Assembly (NCBI RefSeq): GCF_000337575.1
Contig: NZ_AOIM01000021.1
Coordinates: 2,425-61,209, forward strand
Direction of reading: 5' to 3'
Source of the DNA: Natrialba hulunbeirensis JCM 10989
Lineage (GTDB): Archaea > Halobacteriota > Halobacteria > Halobacteriales > Natrialbaceae
Length of the DNA stretch: 58,785 nucleotides
In this document: positions 1-9,189 of the stretch, piece by piece
How positions within the stretch are numbered: the first letter of the stretch is position 1
Layout: each line of letters begins with the position of its first letter
The notes under the pieces: generated by a model
What the model was told of the DNA's origin: nothing
Seen by the model: only the letters and a program-made list of their open reading frames with translations
The model's database searches: none
Translations under genes and position numbers: made by a program

Positions 1-127
1 TCTCGAGTCCGTTCGGAACGCTCTCGACTGCGTCTTCGAACGCCGTTCGGAACAGCGATCGGTAGCTTTGGTCGGGAAACGCACCGTAGTCTGATTGTCC
101 TGCACCGACTAAGTAGGCGTCTGGCAT
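1..127 (-). CDS. Thiolase family protein, N-terminal part (runs off the window)
   Basis: The reverse strand from 127 to the window edge reads MPDAYLVGAGQSDYGAFPDQ and continues open. This is the first beta strand and loop typical of archaeal thiolase / acetyl-CoA C-acetyltransferase (SCP2-thiolase type) proteins, which make or cleave beta-ketoacyl-CoA. Another ATG lies two codons upstream at 133. Only about 42 codons are visible, so no catalytic Cys or His can be checked. It is divergent from the IclR and CoA-transferase genes to the right, which fits a small acyl-CoA metabolism locus. Confidence 0.6.
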   Translation of the reverse strand, partial: MPDAYLVGAGQSDYGAFPDQSYRSLFRTAFEDAVESVPNGLE

Positions 128-1037
128 GCGCATAGCAGTATCAATTGCCACGAGATAAGTACACCGTTGTTCACAACCGATGTCTGGGGGCGGACGGCGG
201 CGTGTAGGTACGTGTTTGTTCGGGACTACTAGGTAGTTCTCGAATTCACCATCGAAAATCATCTCCGAGAATACTATCGTGAAGTTGTACTCATAACTAG
301 TACGGATATAATCGTAAGAAGATCACGCTCTGGTTGGAATACGGTTTGGAACTAATACCTTCGTACGATTCAGTGGAGAATCCGAAAACCAATATGGTAT
401 GAAAGTGACCGAGATCTAATTTCGTCATCCGAAACAGGGTACTGTGATCGACCATATCTACTGAGGTTCATTTATACCTGTAGCCAAAGACGATACGAAA
501 ATTGATTTACATTCGTACTCCTGTATACTCTGTGGCCGCTATCGCACTCGATATTTTACGCCCATACCAATGTAAACCAATGAAAGTATTGTCATACCTT
601 GACGGCTTACCCAGCCATTGCTCCAGAGGGCAATCTGTATTCGAAAGGCAATTGGTAGTGATCTTTTAGCGCGGATCTCATTACACTACTCGGCCAGCGG
701 ACCCTACTCTGCCGATTGCGAACGGTGTATTTCAAAGCCGCTTCTTTGTTTCGTAATAAGAAACACCTGTTTGTCGAGGAGCATGAGCGTGTCTGTACAA
801 TATCCATTTCATAATTAGATTGAGTTCTGTAAAATAGTGTCACAGCCAGGTACTGCTTGATGAGGGCCCGCGTTATTGCTGTTCTTGATACCCTGACGTC
901 GCCGTTAGTAGTAGTCCCGGTGACTGTTCTAATGCTCTCCCGAAATTCTTGTTGACGAGACCGGGAGACGACGAAACAACCCTCGGTATGATTTCGAATG
1001 AGTAAACTTTTTCTCGCGATGGAGCATTTATTGGGTA
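128..1037. other. Intergenic region without a supported gene
   Basis: About 0.9 kb, more AT-rich than the flanking genes. Open frames on both strands here are rich in Ser, Arg and Cys and look like non-coding translation. I see no RNA gene, IS end or convincing remnant. It presumably holds the promoters of the divergent thiolase and IclR genes; a TATA-like TTTATT lies at about 1026-1031, too close to the IclR start to be assigned safely. Confidence 0.4.
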
Positions 1038-1814
1038 ATGCCCCCACACGGAAGTACTTCGACGGCCACGCGGATCAAGAGCGTCGAAACTTCCCTCACC
1101 ATAATCGAGGAGCTAAAACGTCAGAACGGAGCCACTGTCACGGAACTGGCTGCAGCCATCGACGTATCGAAAGGAACGGTCCACAAACACCTGACTACGC
1201 TACGCGAGCACGATTATGTCGTCAACAATGACGGCACCTACCAGATCGGTCTCACCTTTCTGGATATCGGCGGCTATGCGCTTTGCCAATTCGACGGTAT
1301 CAAACAGGTCGAGTCCAAAGTAAGAGAGCTCGCAGACCGGACCGGTGAAACGGTTCAGTTTTCGACAGAGCAACACGGTCGCTCCGTCGTATTGGCTCGA
1401 GAGGCGGGACACAAGGGTGTCTTTAGTCGTGCCCGGCTTGGAAAGAGGTTTCACATGCATCAAATCTCGGGCGGAAAGGCAATCCTTGCCCACCTGCCGA
1501 AAGAACGCGTGCAGGAAATAATCGACCGCCACGGACTGCCCGCCGCGACAGATGCAACGATTACGAGTGAAACCGAACTCTTCGAGGAACTCGAGTGCAT
1601 CCGTGATCGAGGGTACTCGTTCAACAAAGGCGAAAGTACGGATGGACTCCATGCCATCGGAGTTCCACTGATGGGGCCGGAAGGAGACGTTCTCGGTGCA
1701 TTTGCTGTCGCAGGACCGAGCCACCGGATGCACAGCGAGCGATTCAAAGACGAGATTCCCGACGTTATGCGAAGTGTTGTTAACGAAATCGAGCTGAATC
1801 TCACGTACTCCTGA
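1038..1814 (+). CDS. IclR family transcriptional regulator
   Basis: 258 residues. An N-terminal winged helix (about residues 10-70, with VTELAAAIDVSKGTVHKHLT as the recognition region) is followed by the IclR effector-binding domain (about 80-250, with the family pattern SGGKAILAHLP and a C-terminal GAFAVAGPSHRM segment). IclR proteins bind small carboxylic or aromatic effectors and usually control adjacent catabolic genes. The gene lies 85 bases before a CoA-transferase on the same strand, so that gene is the likely target. The ATG at 1038 begins just before the helix-turn-helix. Confidence 0.93.
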   Translation: MPPHGSTSTATRIKSVETSLTIIEELKRQNGATVTELAAAIDVSKGTVHKHLTTLREHDYVVNNDGTYQIGLTFLDIGGYALCQFDGIKQVESKVRELADRTGETVQFSTEQHGRSVVLAREAGHKGVFSRARLGKRFHMHQISGGKAILAHLPKERVQEIIDRHGLPAATDATITSETELFEELECIRDRGYSFNKGESTDGLHAIGVPLMGPEGDVLGAFAVAGPSHRMHSERFKDEIPDVMRSVVNEIELNLTYS

Positions 1815-1899
1815 TTAGAGACCGACATTCAAGCAAAACGCTACGCAGCGCGGACAGTACCCGAAAAGATTTTCTCAATCCGGTGTGAGAGTCAGTTGT

Positions 1900-3087
1900 A
1901 TGCAGCCGTTAGACGATCTTACCGTCGTTGATCTAACCCAGTCGATAGCCGGCCCAGTCTGTACACAGTTACTCGGGGAGATGGGTGCGAACGTGATCAA
2001 GGTCGAACCACCATCAGGAGATAATTTCCGGAATCTGATGGGTGGAAGCATGTTCACTCCGTTCAACCACGGGAAACAAAGCGTCTGCGTCGATATGAAA
2101 ACCGACGACGGCCACGCCGTCGTCACGGAGTTGTTCGACGAGGCCGATATCGTCGTCGAGAGTTTCCGTCCGGGCGTCCTCGAGAAATACGATCTCGACT
2201 ACGAATCGGTGCGGACACGAAACGAAGACGTGATCTACTGTTCGCTGTCTGGATTTGGGCGAACTGGGCCCTATAGCTCGTATCCAGGATACGATCCGTG
2301 TGTTCAGGCGGTTTCTGGCTTGATGGCAATCACCGGATATCTCGACCGACCTCCGGTCCGAATTCGTGCCAGCCTGATCGATTGTGGGACGGGAGCGAAC
2401 GCTGCGTATGCGATTCTGGCTGCTGTCCGCCAGCGGGATCGAGGAGGTACAGGCACTGCAATCGACATTTCTCTGTTCGATGTCGCCGTGTCGTGGATGT
2501 CCTATTGGGTCTCGCGGTACGATCGAACAGGCAAATTACCCGAACGCGCAGGTGGACAAGGTATTGGCAGTGCACCAAACGGCGTCTTCTCGACAGGGGA
2601 TGGGTACGTCTACCTTGCAACGCTCTCTGAAGCCATGTACGAGCGACTCTGTCGATTCCTGGGTCGTGAAGACCTCCTTGAAGACGAACGCTTCGAGACG
2701 ATTGACGACAGACTTGAACACCGCGAACTCCTCAAAGAGGAGTTCACCGGCGAGTTCGAGTCGTACGATGCGATCGAACTAGAGAAAGGCCTTATGGATG
2801 CAGGCGTCCCAACCGGTGCAGTGCGGACGGTCAGCGACATCGTTGACAGGGATCCACACGTTGCCGAGCGATCGATGCTAGTGGATTCGTACAACCCAGA
2901 AGCCGACGATGAGGTGGTTGCACCTGCGCTTCCGTTCAGGTTCAGCTCGGCGATCCACGACGGGACGTTCTCCACTCGACCGCCGAAAAAGGGTGAGCAC
3001 ACGACCGATATCCTCGAGGCGCTTTCCTACCCTGAAGAGGAAATTGCCGATCTATTTGACCAGAACGTTGTTTTCAGTGAAGGGTAA
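1900..3087 (+). CDS. Family III CoA-transferase (CaiB/BaiF type)
   Basis: 395 residues from the ATG at 1900, which gives MQPLDDLTVVDLTQ, the standard family start; a GTG five codons upstream is possible. Conserved family segments are GPVCTQLLGEMGANVIKVEPP, SGFGRTGPYSSYPGYD and a C-terminal PPKKGEHTTDIL. Asp161 in IDCGTG sits where family III enzymes carry the catalytic aspartate that forms the acyl anhydride. The enzyme should move CoA between carboxylic acids, probably in the cytoplasm. The acyl substrate cannot be read from sequence. Neighbouring IclR and thiolase genes suggest an organic-acid or acyl-CoA pathway. Confidence 0.92.
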   Translation: MQPLDDLTVVDLTQSIAGPVCTQLLGEMGANVIKVEPPSGDNFRNLMGGSMFTPFNHGKQSVCVDMKTDDGHAVVTELFDEADIVVESFRPGVLEKYDLDYESVRTRNEDVIYCSLSGFGRTGPYSSYPGYDPCVQAVSGLMAITGYLDRPPVRIRASLIDCGTGANAAYAILAAVRQRDRGGTGTAIDISLFDVAVSWMSYWVSRYDRTGKLPERAGGQGIGSAPNGVFSTGDGYVYLATLSEAMYERLCRFLGREDLLEDERFETIDDRLEHRELLKEEFTGEFESYDAIELEKGLMDAGVPTGAVRTVSDIVDRDPHVAERSMLVDSYNPEADDEVVAPALPFRFSSAIHDGTFSTRPPKKGEHTTDILEALSYPEEEIADLFDQNVVFSEG

Positions 3088-3690
3088 TATGGCATCCTAC
3101 ACCCAGGCGTGAGTGCTTGATACTGGAACCGTATGGGCAGCGCTCAGAGTACCCGACTCCAGTGGGATGTGTCTTCCTGTAGGCTCATTTCCCCATCTTG
3201 GCGACGTCTATGGTAACCACTAGAACTCAATCGACACCCAACCGTACGTGGGACGTGTAGCCTGACGTGAGTATGACGGATGGATCGATACCATCAAAAA
3301 CAAATCATTACTGGTGATGTATAATATTGTGAATACAGATCAATAGTGTCCGATACACAACTCCATTTTGACGGAGTGCGGTTAGATGATGAAATACCAA
3401 TCCAGTTGCTGTGCTTCTACAGAAGATACCGAGGACCAGGATCTGTCTGACGGTAGATTCGACGCTATGATTCTGGATACACGCTTCGTTTCTTGATTAC
3501 GGTCAAGAAGCTCCTCGACCATATTGATTGGGACTCAGTGGCAACTGATCTTCTCACCTTAAGTAAGATTTCTGAATATATAATTCGTAGACTACCAGAT
3601 GGCGTACGTTACTATGTATTGAACAACTTGCACATCTCTATACTGTACACTGGACAAATCAATCACTCAACAAACAATATATTGGGTGGT
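3088..3690. other. Intergenic region with possible decayed coding traces
   Basis: No intact gene. Two short open stretches look coding-like but are unidentified: about 3348-3450 (contains HFDGVRLDDEIPIQLLCFY) and about 3493-3600 (contains LLDHIDWDSVATDLL). A sequence at 3208-3234 resembles the left end of the IS630-type remnant at 3691. The region is probably accumulated mobile-element debris. Confidence 0.35.
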
Positions 3691-4710
3691 GCTATAGTGA
3701 CCATTAGAACTTTTTACTCAGTCGATATTGCTATGTGTCGTGGATTATCTCGACGATTTCTCTGTCGAGGAATTACAAGATCCCCTCGACAATGTGGAAG
3801 AGAAGAAGCCGACACAACGGCTATTAGCAGCAATAGCATACAAAGATGGCCTCACGCAGACTGAACTAGCCGAGTGGTACGGCGTTCAGCGACGCACAAT
3901 CTATAGCTGGCTCAAGCGACTTGACACCGACGAGTCGCTTGAGCAGGCTGTTGTTGATGATCACCGATCTGGGAGAAAGCGAAAGACCTCAGAAAAAGAG
4001 CAAAAAGAGTTTGAGGAAATGGTCCACGAATCTCCCGAGGAGGTTGGCTTTGACGCGTCGGCGTGGACGCCGTCGCTCGTCCAACAGTCTCTTGATGAGA
4101 CGTACGGTGTCGAGTACTCAATCCCGAGCTGTCGGCGGTTGCTCAAAGAGGCGGGATTGAGATTCCAAAAACCACGCCGTACAGCCGTCGAATCTGAAGC
4201 TGAGGAACAAGAAGCGTTCCGCGAGGAACTCGAAAAAAGCGGCGGGAGATGGACGCCGCAGTAGTCTGCATCGAGTGAACCAAGCAATCCGTACAAATTG
4301 AGCCGCGTGCCCCGTTAGTTCCCGGCGGAACGCGGCCGTCTGTCGAATTATCCGGTCAACGCGACTGGACGCGTCTCCTGAGCGCGACCACCGAGGAGGG
4401 CGACCGTTTTTCGCTCGATTCGAAGAGTACGTAACCGCCGTACACGCCAAACATTTCACTCTTGCATTATGTAATGGGATCATAGATGATTTGCCCATTG
4501 TGCTGGATGGAGCGCCGTATTTTCAGGTGTCGGCCGCCACGGACCTGGCGGCATACTCGCCAGAGCTGAATCTTGTCGAGGCGTGCTGGAGACAAGTTCA
4601 AGCCGCTTTCAGCAACCGCTTTTTGGGTACTCGATGATCTTGTAACGGCGATTGATACAGCTCTTGACCGGCTTTCCGTACTACAAGTGAGTAATTATTT
4701 TTGACCCTCA
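3691..4710 (+). mobile_element. Decayed IS630-type insertion sequence
   Basis: The boundaries are inferred. The left side begins near GCTATAGTGACCATTAGAAC (3691-3710), just before the transposase start. The right side ends near GAGTAATTATTTTTGACC, with the stop codon inside it. The two ends match only weakly as inverted repeats (GAGTAA and TCAC shared), so the exact termini and any TA target duplication cannot be given. The encoded transposase is broken, so the element cannot move by itself. Confidence 0.55.
3728..4704 (+). pseudogene. IS630 family transposase, broken
   Basis: Residues 1-178 (3728-4264) are intact: an N-terminal helix-turn-helix (TQTELAEWYGVQRRTIYSWL) and the linker typical of haloarchaeal IS630 transposases. 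A small insertion near 4250 shifts the frame and creates an early stop. The rest continues in other frames: VVCIE then stop where the family has the first catalytic aspartate (CID), then the second-aspartate segment IVLDGAPYFQVSA (about 4495-4535), then AAYSPELNLVEACWRQVQAA, and an end reading VSNYF-stop at 4690-4704. The segment normally between the DGAPYF region and YSPELN is partly deleted. Confidence 0.8.
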
Positions 4711-5049
4711 CGATCGGTGACGGCGATTTTCACTCTATCTGTGGGATGCCCATTGTGCACTTCCGTACTGCTCCATACCTACGCCACGACGTCTTCGCCT
4801 ATCACGTTAGTGCACTCGAGTACCGATCATATCGGCTGGGAAAATACCTGTCCTGCTGGGGCGACCTCTGCCGCCAATGGCTCCTTCACGACTTCGAGTA
4901 CCGACAGCGTTTTATCCACTTTCTCTCTCTTACTCCGGCAACCTGGTCAACTAACTCAACTGATCCGACGGAAAGAAGTAGGAGTGATTGAGTCGAGTGT
5001 CCGTCGACACAGTCGTTCGGTTCCGGCCGGCACTGTGGCGGGCAAAACC
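4711..5049. other. Unassigned sequence between two pseudogenes
   Basis: About 340 bases between the transposase remnant and the ParA remnant. Open frames cross it, but none resembles a known protein. No repeat or RNA was seen. Confidence 0.3.
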
Positions 5050-5662
5050 ATACAAACGACAGCAAACACAGGACCACAGGCAGTCTGTTGCCCGATGCTT
5101 AAGGGCGGGTTCGGAAAGAGTAGGTTCGTCAGCACACTCGGCGGTCTCCTTGGGGATGTGCGCGGTCACAGTGTCCTGGTTGTCGGTCTCGACCTGGCTG
5201 GCCACCTCTCGACTGGACCTTGTCTCTCGACTGAACCTTAGGGTACTACACGCGCGCGCGAGCGACGAGGCGACAGATCTCGCAGACGTGTTACTCAGCG
5301 ACAAGACCATCGATTCAATTGTCAAAAACCCTGTCCACCGCTTCGATTTCGTGCCAAGGCTGCACCTCGAGTCGGTGACTGACGCACTCTCGACGGATTC
5401 GGTTCTCGCATCAGATCTGAAGATAAAACAGGAACTCGTCGACGAACACCTCGGCGACCGACACCAGCGGGATGGACCCACCGAAGCCGCCAATTCGACA
5501 CACTGGTGCGATCGGTGATGTCTACGAGGCCCGCAAAAACTCCGTCGGATGGGCATTCGTGACGATGAACTCCGCGAGGTTCACGATGTCGTCTCGGAAC
5601 TCGCACTCGATACTATCGACGAAATCCCGGAACGGCTTTCGGAGAAGCGTCGAGAGTCGTGA
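5050..5662 (+). pseudogene. ParA/Soj-family ATPase remnant
   Basis: In frame from about 5077 the sequence reads PQAVCCPMLKGGFGKS, a haloarchaeal ParA Walker A region (5101-5121). It is followed by a degraded GHSVLVVGLDLAGHLSTG (Walker A' and switch region), then a stop at 5239. A second frame at 5265-5470 continues with DLADVLLSDKTIDSI, HRFDFVPRLHLESV and KIKQELVDEHLGD. A third frame ends RDDELREVHDVVSELALDTI and stops at 5660. Together these match a ParA protein with at least two frameshifts and internal loss. ParA proteins partition plasmids and chromosomes, so this and the neighbouring IS remnant suggest integrated plasmid DNA. Confidence 0.72.
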
Positions 5663-5715
5663 GGCAAGAGCTGACGGGTTCCTTCTACACACACTGGTAC
5701 GTATTCCGCCTCCCA

Positions 5716-5735
5716 ACTATTCATATGGGTTCGAC
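5716..5735 (+). promoter_or_regulatory. Probable promoter of the S9 peptidase gene
   Basis: CAACTATTCATATGGGTTCG contains a TATA-like core (TATTCATA) centred about 27 bases before the ATG at 5749. That is the spacing expected for a leaderless haloarchaeal transcript. Confidence 0.5.
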
Positions 5736-5748
5736 GTAACTGTGGGTT

Positions 5749-7740
5749 ATGCTCACTCTCGACAACGTTCTCGATCTGAAGTGGCCTGACGCTCCCACGT
5801 GGTCGTCGTGTGGTTCGTTTCTCGCTGTAACGGTACACGAGAACGATGGGAAGGTATTGGTCATTGGTCAACCAGGAAAGGAGCCGTGGCGCGTTCGGCC
5901 AGCCGACGAACACGTCGCAGAGTTCACGTGGTCCCCGACGGAGCCACAACTCGTCTGTACGACCGAGGACGGAGTGACTGCCCTCGTGGATCCACGCGAG
6001 CAATCCGTCTCGGAGATCGCGCGCACGCCCGACGGTGATGCATCGCTCACCTGGTCGCACGATGGGTCGCGTCTCGCTTTCTATCGGGATGGCAAACCCC
6101 GAACTCGGTCAGTGACCGACGGCGTCGAACGCGCGTTCGATGTTCCAGAGCGGGGACCATTCCTTGGCGGGGAGCGTGCGTTCGCCTGGCGTGAGGACGG
6201 GCTCCTCGCTTATCGGTTCACAGACTGCGAGACGAAGTGCGTCGGTGTGATCAACACCGAAAGCGGGGACCTCGTCTGGCGAACCCGTCCTGACGCTTCG
6301 TCACAGTCGCCGTTCTGGCTCGACGACGGGCGGCTGTGCTACGAGCGCCGACGGGAGTACGGTACCGTTCGGGAGTTCATTGCCGTCGACGTCGATGCTC
6401 CGCAGACCGAGACTGTCCTTTTTCAGGAAGTCGACGAAGAGATCGGCGCACTCTCGCGTGGGTCACCGCGTCTTTCCCCCGACGGCACGTTGCTAGCCAC
6501 GGCGCTCCCAGTCGATGGCTACGAACACATCCACGTGATCGATGTCGCTTCGGGCGAGCGAACGCAACTCACCGAGGGAGCCTTCGAGGACAAGGGTCTC
6601 GCCGATTCTGCGCCGCGATGGATCGACGATAGCCGATTAGTTTTCGCGTCAAACCGGCGAGATACAGGTCAGCGACAGCTCTACACGGTCACGCTCGATG
6701 GAACGACGGAACCGCTGGTCGAAACAGCTGGGACAAACGTCGAACCGCGGCCGTCGCCAGACGGCGATCACGTCGCCTACCTGCATGCAAGCCGCGATCG
6801 GTCTCCGGAGGTTCGTGTCCGGGAACTCGAGTCCGAGTCGGCCGATGCTGACTCAGCCGAACCAGCTACGCAAACCGATGTTCAGTTGACCCACTCTGGC
6901 CTTCGCGAATGGCCAGAACCACCGGTCGAACCGGAGCGAGTTACGTTCGAGAGTGGAGAACTAACCATCGAGGGATACCTCCTCGATCCACGTCAAAGCG
7001 AGTCTGTTCCCGACGACGCAACCGACCTTCCGGCTATCGTCTACGTCCACGGCGGGCCGATGCGTCAGATACGAGATGGCTTTCATCCCTCTCGCTCGTA
7101 CGGGCTTGCCTACGCGTACCAGCAGTACCTCGCCACGAAGGGATACGTCGGCCTGTTCGTGAACTACCGTGGCGGTATCGGCTACGGCCGGGCGTTCAGA
7201 GGAGCGATCGGCAGCGACCGTGGGCGGGTCGAGATGGACGACATCGCTCGTGCCGCTGACTATCTGCGTGCTCTCGAGTACACCTCCGATTCAGTGGGGC
7301 AGTGGGGACTCTCCTACGGCGGCTACGCCGCGCTTCAGCTCCCCGGAACCCACCCTGGAACATTTGATGTGACGATCAACATCGCCGGACTTGCCGACAC
7401 AGCGAACTACCACGAGTGGGCGACCGAGACGAAATTCCCTGACATCGCCTCCGCAGCGACGACCGTGATGGGACACCCACTCGAGAACCCCGACCGATGG
7501 GACGATGCCAGCCCAGTCACCCACATGGACCGATACGAGACGCCGTTGTACAGCTTCCACGGCACGGCTGACCGGTACGTAAACGTCGAGCAGCAGGACA
7601 TCGTCGTGAACACGCTGCTTGATCTCGACGTCGAGTTCGAGGCCGAGTACTATCCTGGCGAAGGGCACGTGTTCTCGAAGCGGTCGACGTGGCGGCGAAC
7701 GTTCGAGAAGATTGAAGCGGCATTCGACGAGCACCTCTAG
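5749..7740 (+). CDS. S9 family serine peptidase (acylaminoacyl/oligopeptidase type)
   Basis: 663 residues. An N-terminal beta-propeller-like region (about 1-390, with TolB/WD-like repeats such as SWSPTEPQLV and PRWIDDSRLVF) precedes an alpha/beta-hydrolase peptidase domain (about 420-663). The catalytic triad is visible: Ser522 in GLSYGGY, Asp608 in GTADRYVN and His640 in GEGHVFSK. No signal peptide is seen, so it probably acts on peptides in the cytoplasm. Its position beside an M42 aminopeptidase and a peptide transporter suggests final breakdown of imported peptides, though the family is also general housekeeping. Confidence 0.93.
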   Translation: MLTLDNVLDLKWPDAPTWSSCGSFLAVTVHENDGKVLVIGQPGKEPWRVRPADEHVAEFTWSPTEPQLVCTTEDGVTALVDPREQSVSEIARTPDGDASLTWSHDGSRLAFYRDGKPRTRSVTDGVERAFDVPERGPFLGGERAFAWREDGLLAYRFTDCETKCVGVINTESGDLVWRTRPDASSQSPFWLDDGRLCYERRREYGTVREFIAVDVDAPQTETVLFQEVDEEIGALSRGSPRLSPDGTLLATALPVDGYEHIHVIDVASGERTQLTEGAFEDKGLADSAPRWIDDSRLVFASNRRDTGQRQLYTVTLDGTTEPLVETAGTNVEPRPSPDGDHVAYLHASRDRSPEVRVRELESESADADSAEPATQTDVQLTHSGLREWPEPPVEPERVTFESGELTIEGYLLDPRQSESVPDDATDLPAIVYVHGGPMRQIRDGFHPSRSYGLAYAYQQYLATKGYVGLFVNYRGGIGYGRAFRGAIGSDRGRVEMDDIARAADYLRALEYTSDSVGQWGLSYGGYAALQLPGTHPGTFDVTINIAGLADTANYHEWATETKFPDIASAATTVMGHPLENPDRWDDASPVTHMDRYETPLYSFHGTADRYVNVEQQDIVVNTLLDLDVEFEAEYYPGEGHVFSKRSTWRRTFEKIEAAFDEHL

Positions 7741-7741
7741 G

Positions 7742-7849
7742 AACAACTGCAACTATCGTAGCCACTGCAAGTCAATGCACAGCTGTCGTGTGATCAGTGT
7801 GTAAATAGTTGCAGTTGTTACTATATAGTAGCCACCGACTTGCAGTGGC
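7742..7849. repeat. Interleaved (pseudoknot-order) inverted repeats between convergent genes
   Basis: Arm A, AACAACTGCAACTAT (7742-7756), pairs perfectly with ATAGTTGCAGTTGTT (7805-7819). Arm B, GCCACTGCAAGTC (7761-7773), pairs perfectly with GACTTGCAGTGGC (7837-7849). The order is A, B, A', B', so both stems can form together only as a pseudoknot, or as alternatives. All four arms share the core ACTGCAA or its complement. The element lies one base after the S9 peptidase stop and 55 bases from the M42 gene stop, so it is in the 3' untranslated region of both. Confidence 0.8.
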
Positions 7850-7904
7850 CCCTGTCCCTCCCATCACGGTCGCCATGCCGGCTTCCGTATGGGTGACCGG
7901 CCAC

Positions 7905-9053
7905 TCACGTTTCACGTTGCGACCGACGCCCGCGCACGTCAGTCCGGCCCGGGAACGACGATTCCAGCGCAGCGACGAGCACATCGACCGTTTCCTCGGC
8001 GTCGTCGAGATCGATCGTCTCGACCGGTGAGTGCGTGTACCGACAGGGGACAGCAATCGCGCCAGCGTGGCGCGCCCGGCCGGCACTCTGAAACTCTGTC
8101 GCGTCTGTCGTGCCGCCGATCATCACGTCGTGCTGGAGGGCAACGTCGGCTGACGAACCGGCGGCTGTGAGCCACTCGAGTGTCTGCCGATCCACGAGGA
8201 CGCCACCGAAGAGATACTCGGAGGTGCCGTCGCCGAATTCGACGACTGGGCCGCCGCCGAGTTCGACGGTACTCGAGCGGTCGCCGTCGATCGGGTAGTC
8301 GTCGCTCGGGAAGATCTCGAGTGCGATGGCGATGTCGGGATCCACCTCGTGTACTGCGGCACGGGCGCCGCGAAGGCCGACTTCTTCCTGGACGGTGGCG
8401 GCGTAGTGGACGGTTCGATCCGACTCAGTCTCGCGGGCGACGGCGACGAGAATCGCGAGTGCGATTCGGTCGTCGAGCGCACGACCTGCGAGTCGACCGT
8501 TCGCGAGGTCGGTTAGTTCGCGGTCCCAGGTTGCGTGGTCGCCGGGTTCGACGTTCAGTTCGGCTACCTCTGCCGGATTCTGGGCACCGAGGTCGATGTG
8601 GAGGGTTTCGGGGAGGCTGTCTTTCTCGTCGCTATCCATGAAGTGTCGCGGCTTCGTCCCGACGACGCCGGGGACATTGTCGGGGCCGACGAGCACGTGT
8701 TGCCCGGGGAGATACCCCCGGTAGTGGCCGCCGAGCATCGAGAACGAGCAGAGGCCGTCCTCGGTGATACCGTCGATGAGGAACGCGAGTTCGTCGGTGT
8801 GGGCGGCGAGGAGGACGTCTTTGGTATCGCCGTTGGTTTCGTTGGTGTCAGTCGCATCCGCGTCGCCATCACCAGTATCGGTGCCACCCTCCTCACCGTA
8901 ACTCGTTGCCACGACGTTCCCCATCGCATCCCACGACACCTCGTCGACGTACGGGTCGATCAGTTCCTCGAAAACACGGGCGACGTGGTACTCGCCACCG
9001 GGACCGCCGCGAGCGGCGACGAGTCGGTCGAGTTCCGTCCGTTTGAGCGCCAT
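7905..9053 (-). CDS. M42 family metallo-aminopeptidase
   Basis: 382 residues. M42 (glutamyl aminopeptidase / deblocking aminopeptidase, formerly endoglucanase M) enzymes are cytoplasmic dodecamers with a two-metal site. Metal-site motifs are visible in order: AAHTDELAFLI (His and Asp), GRALDDRIAL (bridging Asp), QEEVGLRGA (catalytic Glu pair), ALEIFPSDD and the C-terminal YTHSPVETIDLDD (His). An acidic low-complexity loop (about residues 54-75) is a typical halophilic insertion. The gene is divergent from the peptide-binding protein at 9190, and a fragment of its 5' end is carried in the downstream duplication. Confidence 0.92.
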   Translation of the reverse strand: MALKRTELDRLVAARGGPGGEYHVARVFEELIDPYVDEVSWDAMGNVVATSYGEEGGTDTGDGDADATDTNETNGDTKDVLLAAHTDELAFLIDGITEDGLCSFSMLGGHYRGYLPGQHVLVGPDNVPGVVGTKPRHFMDSDEKDSLPETLHIDLGAQNPAEVAELNVEPGDHATWDRELTDLANGRLAGRALDDRIALAILVAVARETESDRTVHYAATVQEEVGLRGARAAVHEVDPDIAIALEIFPSDDYPIDGDRSSTVELGGGPVVEFGDGTSEYLFGGVLVDRQTLEWLTAAGSSADVALQHDVMIGGTTDATEFQSAGRARHAGAIAVPCRYTHSPVETIDLDDAEETVDVLVAALESSFPGRTDVRGRRSQRET

Positions 9054-9169
9054 GACGGTCCTGTGTCGGCGAAACGGACATAGCTCTTGGGGCCCAGGCA
9101 GTCGGTGACGGTGACCACCTATGATGCTAGGGGCTGGTTATTTTCACCCTGCTGTGACGTGCTAGGGGT

Positions 9170-9184
9170 ACACTAGGGTAGTGT
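9170..9184 (+). promoter_or_regulatory. Palindrome before binding-protein gene 1
   Basis: ACACTAGGGTAGTGT is a perfect 6-base inverted repeat with a GGG centre, 5 bases before the ATG at 9190. It is identical in the second copy at 11106-11120. A TATA-like GGTTATTTTC lies at about 9136-9145, so the palindrome would be near or just after the transcription start. It may be an operator or a 5' hairpin. Confidence 0.5.
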
Positions 9185-9189
9185 TCTCA

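Noticed and set aside
607-1047. 146-codon reverse ORF in the first intergenic region
   Set aside because: Composition (Ser, Arg, Cys) is unlike haloarchaeal proteins and it overlaps the IclR start region.
3493-3864. 123-codon forward ORF before the transposase remnant
   Set aside because: Its second half is an out-of-frame reading of the transposase start; the first half may be debris of another gene but has no start or domain.
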